Shown: positions 56,376 to 64,000 of the stretch, piece after piece | Layout of the letters: every line of letters begins with the position of its first letter | Position numbering within the stretch: the stretch's first letter is position 1 | From: Monarcha castaneiventris obscurior | Taxonomy: Eukaryota; Chordata; Aves; Passeriformes; Monarchidae | Direction of reading: 5' to 3' | Assembly (NCBI GenBank): GCA_026261815.1 | Contig: JAMPIT010000417.1 | Coordinates: 7,597,501-7,661,500 of the forward strand | Length of the DNA stretch: 64,000 nt | The notes under the pieces: generated by a model | Databases searched by the model: none | What the model was told of the DNA's origin: nothing | Seen by the model: only the letters and a program-made list of their open reading frames with translations | Made by a program: the position numbers and the translations under genes

Positions 56376-58489
56376 CACTGGCCATGGTCATGAGGAGCTG
56401 CAGCAGTCTGCTTTGGGATGAGGCACGTGCTTAGCGACAGCTTTACAGTGACATTGATTGTCTATTTTTTCATTATTTTTTACAAGTTATCCTACAAAAT
56501 AATTCTATTCATTGGCAACTTTCTTGACATGAACTTACAATGATTAGTGATCCTACAGAGTCCTACATCTTTTAAAGGGGTTCATTTACCCATTTGGCCA
56601 AACTGTTCCAAGAACCATCTTTCTATTGGGTTTTCTGAGTAGACGGTGCTGTACCTGTCAATTTTGCTTTCCTCAGAAACAAATCTACCTACGCTGCAAT
56701 TTCGGGCTCTTCCTAAGAAAGGTTTTTCTGGAAATGCAGTGTAAGGCTGAATAATTTCAGATGGGAAGCGTAACCATCTACTGAGAAAAACGGGAACATG
56801 CACTCCATTTTAAGCCCATTACAGAAAGAATTAGAAAGTCACGCGGATGCAAAGCTGATATCATCCTGTAGATAGTAACTGCTGCATCTAGTACGGCTCA
56901 GCAATGTGCAAAAATAGAAGTAGACAGAAATCCACCCAGACAAAAGCCAAGATTTTTTTTTCTTATGTCAGTCAGGTGCTCAGATGTGGCTCCTGAGCTG
57001 TGAACATCCCATTGGCCTCACTGCCCCAGCGACCCCTCCTCGCCCCCATTCTCCCAGACACCTGCAGTTTTCTTTGAAGCAGGGACATGGCAGGCATTTC
57101 CCAGAGACATGTCAGGACGCAGAAGGAAAAGCAGAGAGATGGATTCTATCTGTCAACTCACGATGAAATACAGTGACAGCCCCCCAAGTCCCAAAAGAAA
57201 GCTCAGTTTTTTCTAGTTGAAAAAAGTGTTTGGCTCATTCCCTAGACCAGCTGCTTCCTACATAAGTAAGAGGCATGCACAGTGTACAGAAAAGAATATT
57301 TGACATTCCTAATCAATTAGATAAGGGGAAAAAACAGTCCATTTTCCTGTTCAAAATAAAATTATCGTGGTTACTTCAGATTTCAAGGGCATTTATCTTT
57401 CAGCTTCAGACAGAGGGGCACTGAGTAGACTGCAGGTTACTGACCCAGGGCTAGAGAATAACTAAGCTGCCAGCTGGAATGGAGGAGCCCAGGCTCAGCT
57501 CTAGTGGAGCACTGGGATGGGAACAGCTGTGTCAGTTGTCAGCCAAGTCAGGTGTGCCTTAGCAGAGCCAGGACTGTGCCAGGCCAGGAAAAACTGGCAG
57601 CATGGGAGGAGGGAGTTAAAACACCTCAAACCAAATTGTTCAAGGGAAGCACTCCCAGATCTTGCCCGCACACTCCCTGGCTTTGAAAACTTGTGTAAAC
57701 ATTGAACCAGGGAAATGCCAAGGAAATCAAGGTGAGGAAGAAGGTGGCTGGAAGGGTTGTGAGAGAATATAGGCACCTTCCCAACCCACGCTCAGCTCAG
57801 GAGGTTTCAGTGGAAAAGGCACAATCTGAGTTGTGTTGTGTAACTTTTACTCAAAAGCACAGGAGGCTCCAGCACAGGGGTAGGTGCCCGACACCACTGC
57901 CAGCCCTGCAGCAGAGGCAAAAGGAAAAGGTACAGAGGCACGCTGCCCTCTCCTTGAAGACTGTGTGTCTCTGGATCACCAGCAGCCTTTGAGGCCTCTC
58001 CACAGGCCAGTGGGGAATGGATAATGTCTTTGTGAGAACCGGCTGTGCTGTCTCCCAGTTCAGAGGAAAGCAGCAGCCCCTTTGCACTGCCCTGGTGCAA
58101 CCAGGCTGAGCAGGTGGGCTGCAGGTCCCTGGCATGGTATTTACCCCAAGCAATTACAGGCTCCCCCTGCAGTTCTCGGAGACTTCAATCCTGGACAGCT
58201 GTAGCAGAAGTGTCAATTGCTGCTGCTTTGCACTTGCAATACCAAGTCTGTGTTCTTCCACTGTTTCTCAGGACAGCACGTTTCCCCGGGAAAAATATAT
58301 GCAAATAGGGCAGCAAAGTGTCCGAGCCTACAAATCCCTGCCCAGACCCAGCGGAGCCCTCTGGAGACCGCTCTCACACGTGGAATCTTGGGCCTGTAGT
58401 GCCACCTAATGAACAGGCTGCTGTGTGCAGGGAAATCAGGCGAAGGCACTTGGTAGGACACTTCGTGGCTCCCTATTCCTTTCATTCCT
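56376..58489. other. Intergenic DNA, no gene seen
   Basis: Mixed-composition sequence without a supported gene or further CR1 tail. A-rich 56,460-56,580 and 57,180-57,370 alternate with ordinary sequence. Confidence 0.5.
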
Positions 58490-58610
58490 CTCCCGGTGCT
58501 TCGAAAACTACTTATTTGATCCTCATAACCCTGCTGTCAGGCAGCAGATAATAATAACTCTGTTCTGTGAACAAGTTGAGGGGCAGCTTTTTGCTGAGCC
58601 CAAATACACA
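58490..58610 (+). mobile_element. Ancient MIR-like CORE-SINE fragment
   Basis: TTATTTGATCCTCATAAC (58,512-58,529) matches the MIR segment TCATTTAATCCTCACAAC. It is followed at the right spacing by CAGGCAGCAGATAATAATAA (MIR: gaggtaggtactattattat), TGTGAACAAGTTGAGGGGC (MIR: tacagatgaggaaactgaggc) and AGCCCAAATACACAAAAC (MIR: ttgcccaaggtcacacagc). Several co-linear blocks in the right order make coincidence unlikely. MIR elements predate the bird-mammal split; survival of a recognisable copy suggests either slow decay or constraint. Confidence 0.6.
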
Positions 58611-61329
58611 AAACAAGTCAACAGTTGTTGAGTAACAAACGAGAGTTAACTCATTTTTGCTGCGCTGCTTTTGGAAGTAGTGCTTCCAAGGGGCAGGGCA
58701 AAGCGGTGACACGGTGCATTGTTGCAATTTGCACCCTTCTGCTGGGACTCACTGGCTTGTTCCCCGTGCACCAACAGGACCCACCCGGGTGATGAGCCAT
58801 GAACTCACATCTTTCAGGAGGCAGAAACTGGGCTCCGTTTGGCTCGTGAGGACAGTGGTCAGGCATGAGGATCAAGAGTGGCTCTCAAGGTACTAAAGGA
58901 CATTCCTTCAGGAAGAAACCAATTGATTGGTTTTTACATAGGACATTGTCAAGGAGAAAAAACATGCAAGCTTTGTGCTGGTCACAGCAGCTGCCTTCTC
59001 AGATCCAGAGAGCAAGACACTGAGGTGCCTCGCAGGACTGCCTTCTGGTTTCCGGCTTCTGCTGATATAAGGAGGCATCCCAAGGGACAAACCATCATTT
59101 GGGGCAGGGGAGCTGCCTTTAGGCAGCAGGCAGTGTGGGGAGTTCAGTCTCTCCGTGGAGCTTAGGATTCAGGGCTGTGCATTCTTCCCTTTCCATTTGC
59201 TCTTTCAGTGGTGATCTCAGTTCAGGCACCCATCAGAGCAGAGGCCTCTCTAAAGATGCTGTCACAGAGTGCAGCATGTGTGTAAATGGCAGCCGTGTGC
59301 TCAGAGCTCTTCCCCAGAAATGCAGGGTCTGAGCTAAGCACTCTCCTCAGCCTGGAGGGACTGCAACACTCCCTTTCCACCAGCCCAGTCTGCTCTACCC
59401 CACATGGCATGGCATAGGGGGGCATGGTTTTATATGGTAGGTCTGGAACATGGGTGGAGAGCACCTCCCAGGTTCAGCATCCCAAGGGCATAACCCAGAT
59501 GTGTTCTGGCATGAAGGCTGGGAGCCTGCTGCTGGCACCAAAGCAGCAGAGCTGGCCACAAACACAATCATGTCACGACTGCACAGATGCTGAACCCTCA
59601 GCTAAGTGTGAAACAGGCTCTAGCCCTCTAGCTGGTTTTTAAATCTTTCGAATTTTTCAGAGTGCTTCAGGGGTGAAGGAAGTGAGCACTGCCACTCTGG
59701 CCCTTCACAAAGGAAGGAACGGGACATACACTTACTCACATGCAAATAGTCCTCTGTGAAAAGAAACAATTTTAGGGCTGGATGCTCTACAAACCTGCGG
59801 TGCCAGGAGAAGATCATACATGAGAGTGGGAGTCTCTGGAAGTTTTAAGGAATGAACAGCTGAAGAAGTTTCCATAGAGCATGTGGGAGCCAAGGCTTTT
59901 CAAAGGCATATCATATGTCCACAGATGGGCAGGCTTTCACTAAAACAACAGAATTCAAATTAATTGAAACAACAAAACTCAATTTCATTTAAACCACAAA
60001 AATATTTTTAAAGAAAACAAACCACAAAAGCCCTTATTTTCTCTTGCCCACCCACACTTCTAGTCTAGGCTTCAGAGCAATGAAAATCCTACTACAGCTT
60101 CCTGTAGAGGAATTTATCTGAAATGTGTGTTTTGTGTACCAAACCAACATGGTTTGCTCTTGCTGTGACAGCCAAAGTGGCCCAGAGAGAAGAAAGACTG
60201 ATGTTTAGCTAAGTGTTTATCTTGGAAAGCAGAGATCAGGGTTTCAGCACCTTCACTAAGACATGTTTAGGTATTTTGCATGAGTCAGGCACAGGATGAC
60301 ATATACACACAGCCAGGGGTTGTGGTTGAGACACAAATCTGGTCTTGCCCAGGAAAAGGACCATGCCATAGCTGCTCCATGGCCCAGCGAACTCTGAATT
60401 TGTCTTGCACTAAACAAGTGATTCAGTGGGTGAATGTGTATTCCACCCACTCTTGAAAAAGAAAATAATCTGGTGTTTGGGGGCAGTCTCCCAGAAGGTG
60501 GGATTTTACGGCTCTGAAGACAGGGGAGGGACAGGACCTTGATCACCAATACTACTGGGTTTGTGCAATAATTGCTGAGCTATCATTTAAAAGGCAGAAA
60601 AACAACAAACCCTCTTTCCAGATGCATTTGCAAAAAGTGGTAGCTACTATCCTGCTCTAGGAAGTAGCTGAGCTCTTCAAGGAAGTCTGTGAAGAAACAC
60701 CTACCTGGGGGTTCTCAGCCACACCTGGCTGTGAGACGAGGTGCAGAGGAAAACTGCTGTCCACCAGGTCGATCTAATACTAAAGGACAAGTGCCCTCTG
60801 TGTTGGATTGAGAGGAACACAGTCTGGGATTCTGGCTCACCATCCCACTAAAATGGTCCTCTAGGGGCCTTAGATCTGCACCCAAGGCATGGCCACATTT
60901 AAAGAGAAGTGCTAGGTGCTCACATCCAAAGAGGATAGAAAGCTGAAGCTGACAACTGTCCTGTGTGCTGTGTAAGGAGTGGAGAAACCCCATGCTGGGC
61001 AAATAGTGTTTAAGGATGGAAACAAAATGACACTGAACCCACAGAAAGTATTTTTCTTCATGACAGATCTCAACCAGAGCTCTCAGGGGGTCCTCTGCTT
61101 GGGCCAGATGATCCTTCCTCTACCCTCTAGGACTTGCTCCTTTGGCAAGACTGGGGGACTTCCCCGTTTGCTTTCCTTGTGCCTGCTGTGTAACCCCCGG
61201 AGGCAGAGCACTGCTTTGGGCTGGGGCTCACCGGCCCTCCAGGGTCGGGAAATCCGTGTGCTGGGAGCAGATCAGAGCCAGGTGAGGAACGCACAGCGGC
61301 ACAGCTTTAATCCCATTGTTCGCTGGCTG
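58611..61329. other. Intergenic DNA, no gene seen
   Basis: No gene supported. 59,940-60,030 is AC/AT-rich low-complexity sequence (AATTCAAATTAATTGAAACAACAAAAC type). Open frames are short and without family features. Confidence 0.5.
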
Positions 61330-61880
61330 CTGTTGCCAAGGGCGCCGCGTAAGCCCAACTGGCAGCAGGGGGCAGCTGCATTCCTTCCACGAGTGTTAAG
61401 AAACTGACATTAAAAGTACTAATTGATGCGAGCATACCGACAGGGTAGTTTTCCTGCTGCCCTTGGGCTTAACTGCGCCGGCAGCCGGCGCATCCTGCGT
61501 GTGCCTTCCGTGCTTCCATAGGGCAGCCGGGGCTGCTCCCCGGGCTCAGGGCAGCACCGGCTGTGCCTGTTTACTGCTCTTTACTTCTGCCGTGTGCTCT
61601 GCCTGCCGAAACGGCAGCGTGCAAATAAACCGGACCGGTGCTTGCAGGGCAGCAGGGTGAGCGTCACCTCCTGCTCATTAGACACGCAGCACGGCAGTGG
61701 GAGAGGCCGGCTCAGCCCCCGGCTCAGCCATGCCCGGCCCCCGGCACGGACAGTCGGGCTGCTCAGGGCTGCCAGCCCCGGGGCATTAGGGAGCCGTGGC
61801 AGCGCCGCACTCGCAGGCTGCCAGCGCCGGCTTCTGCTGCAAGGTCGTTTCTTGAAGCTTCACCAAGCGGCGTTTCTTCG
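61330..61880. promoter_or_regulatory. Isolated CpG-rich block, possible unannotated promoter
   Basis: GC-rich sequence with dense CpG (GGCGCCGCG near 61,341; GCGCCGGCAGCCGGCGC near 61,475; CCGGACCGGTGC near 61,630; CGCCGCACTCGCAG near 61,803), about 18 kb after PDGFB and without a recognised gene. A donor-like CAG|GGTGAGC occurs near 61,655. It could be a promoter of a long non-coding RNA or of an alternative 5' exon of a downstream gene. The overlapping open frames across it (91 and 102 codons) look like products of GC-richness. Confidence 0.4.
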
Positions 61881-64000
61881 GGGGTGTGCTGGGTGGTTTT
61901 GAAGCTGTGCTGATCTTTGCTGCAGTCTTCAGGGGGAAAAAAAAAAAAAAAACAAACCCAAACCCTTTGGCAGGATTAGGCTTTGTAGAATATAAATGAC
62001 CATTAATAAATTTTTAGTGTTAATGTAAGTGCTTGTATCAACTGGAAGCTGAACCGCTTAATCAGGCTAGCAGCAATTAAAATGGTAATTTTTTTCTGTA
62101 CTAGATTCTGCTGGCAATTTTTACTCAAGTAAAACTCTTTGAAGTTAATTGGAATTTTGATTAAAGCCTCCTGGATCTGGGTCTCTGAATTTGTACTAAA
62201 GAAGGTTCAATATTTGCTTTGGTTTTCTGCACATGGAGTTCACTGCTATATATTAGAGTGACTGTACAATTAGTGGTAACAAGAACAACTCCAATAAAGA
62301 TTTCTGTCATCTAGCTCTTGATATACTTCAGAAAAGGTCTTTTATCACAGAATGACTTTTAAAGTACCGCTAAAACAGGCTGTAAGATCTGAAAACCTTG
62401 ATTGATTAAATTGTTTGTCTTAATTATTTCCAGTCGCAACGAACGGCTTAGCAACATTCACTTAACGGTAATTCAGAATTTGGATGGGGTGGGAGGATGG
62501 GAGATGTTCTTGCTCTTTGCCTTCAGCGCTCATGTTTTGGTTGCCGACGCGAAAGAAAAAATTGAAATTACATTGTAATTGAAAATTATCCTGAAATTAC
62601 ATTATAACCATTAGTGGAATGAAAAGTAACTGTGGTGGAACAGCTTTAAAAGGTAACATTTTGTCCAAAATGTTGCAAAATAAACCCCAAGCAAACACAA
62701 ACCCCTGACCAGACTGCAGTGAGGCACTCTGTAGCATTTTGTGGCAAGTACTTCCAGGCAAAGGAGTGCTTTTCTGAAGGCTGTGATATAACTGGTGCAA
62801 ATATTGCTTAAACTTTGCTTTAGGTCAGTTGCTGGTGTGGGAAAAGCAGAAAGAAAGAAGGGAATAATCATGTGGAAATTATACCAATAATACCAAGCTT
62901 GTAGGTTGTTACTATATATCTCTGTTTACAAGAAGACTATCAGAGCTTGTGATCAAAATGCAGGTCAATTTGTTTTTGAGAACTCCTTTGGTATCCATTA
63001 ACAAAGTTAATAAATACACGTATTCTTGACCTTAGGGAGACATATATCAAATAACGAGTTGTAAACATCCTGGACTAAGAAGTACAAAAGTTTATCGATA
63101 ATTGAAATAATAATAACTGAAAGTTTGTTGTGACTAGGGGGTTCCTTTATTTTATTTTATCCTAACGTGGTCATTGGAGCACAGTTTCTTCCGCTTTCCA
63201 GTCTGACACCTCAGCAAGCAGATTCAAATGTGAGGAAAAGGAATACAAGCATATCCTTGCAATCCAGGGAAGTGCTCTGATCTTCTTTTGTGTCTGCTTT
63301 TTTCTGAAGGTCCTAATTCTGAGAAACAAAGAAAATTTTACCTTAAATACTTTCCCTATTCCCTCTAAAATACAGACACAGAATATGAGAAACGAAGAAT
63401 TAAAAAGATAAAAGCTTTTATTATTGTTGTTATTAACAATAATTTTGTAATATAGTATAAACGCCTTGAATATTCAACAGCTATGCTATTAAAGTATCAA
63501 AACCTAATTTTGCTTTTGGTATTTGCAAGTTCTGCCTAGTGATTATCCGAAGGGTCACCATTCCCTGACAGTGGACTTTGAGTTCCTGCAGCAAGGGTAA
63601 GGACCCTGCCAGTTACCCAGTCCATACCTGTGGACACAGTTATGTTGTGTGCAAATGAACACTTGCAGACTAAAAGACTGACATTAACACACTCTCATCA
63701 TATATTTGCCATTTCTACAGTAAGGCTCGGTCTGTCTCAGACTTTGCATGCAAACAGCACCCAGTGACATTCAGTCACAGCAGAGGAGCAACTGAGCACA
63801 CTTGTGGGGGAATAGGTAGTTGCATATGCAGAAATAAGTCCCTGCTCTGATGTACAAAGTTTCCTAGGAGACCTCAAAGTGAAAACCGTCAGTCTGTTGT
63901 TTGAAGTGGTGGTTGGGAAGCAAAAGCACGTTTCTGCATAGCAGATTGGTGTGCAAGGGAGCCTGGATACCTGACTGCCTGCTCACGATGTCCCTGTTTT
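61881..64000. other. AT-rich intergenic DNA with candidate conserved elements
   Basis: Composition changes abruptly to AT-rich after about 61,900, with an A17-18 run near 61,935. No coding gene is supported to the window end. 61,975-62,260 and 62,395-62,610 are dense in homeodomain-type cores (TAATTG, AATTAAAA, TTAATTGG, GATTGATTAAATTG). A near-duplicate motif, TGAAATTACATT(G/A)TAA, occurs at 62,563-62,578 and 62,592-62,607, the first copy lying in the palindrome AATTACATTGTAATT. AATAAA-type hexamers occur but without a gene to attach them to. Confidence 0.45.

Noticed and set aside
61594..61913. 102- and 91-codon frames in the downstream CpG-rich block
   Set aside because: GC-rich composition explains the open frames; they overlap in different frames and no family was recognised.

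Overview
The window is vertebrate genomic DNA, most likely from a bird. It holds one gene that can be supported from the sequence: the platelet-derived growth factor B chain gene (PDGFB) on the + strand. The bird assignment rests on a CR1 LINE 3' tail at about 56,250-56,375, a compact gene (about 17 kb from promoter to 3' end), and the protein sequence, which is clearly PDGF-B but differs from the mammalian protein outside the cystine-knot core. I did not fix the species.

Layout. 1-26,450 is upstream intergenic DNA with no recognisable gene. It contains a 44-copy GGAA microsatellite followed by a GGAGAA-type purine tract (15,181-15,765) and several candidate cis-regulatory patches (3,030-3,260; 11,205-11,480; 21,530-21,600; 22,760-23,040). 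The PDGFB promoter is at about 26,450-26,550, with a CCACCC element and a TATA-like box arranged as in the human gene. A 5' leader of roughly 0.9 kb follows, loaded with upstream AUGs. Exon 1 lies in a CpG island (27,325-28,075). Coding exons are 27,468-27,524, 33,963-34,059, 37,279-37,362, 37,847-38,052, 39,742-39,883 and 40,289-40,425. All junctions are GT-AG and all phases close, giving 240 codons plus stop. A non-coding last exon starts at 41,674 and runs to about 43.8 kb. From there to the window end (64,000) I see no coding gene: a CR1 tail, an ancient MIR-like SINE fragment (about 58,490-58,610), some palindrome-rich candidate conserved elements, an isolated CpG-rich block (61,330-61,880) and a sharp switch to AT-rich DNA after it.

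How it works together. PDGFB encodes a secreted dimeric mitogen made as a pre-pro-protein: signal peptide, propeptide with one N-glycosylation site, RERR furin site, eight-cysteine PDGF/VEGF domain, and a basic C-terminal retention tail. The surrounding non-coding DNA is best read as its regulatory landscape. The oddest points inside the gene are intron 5, which is a multiple of three long and stop-free in the coding frame, so that its retention would insert 135 residues just before the retention tail, and a leader with nine AUGs, including two AUG-stop minimal frames and two AUGs in frame with the coding region. I found no evidence of a wholly new biological system.
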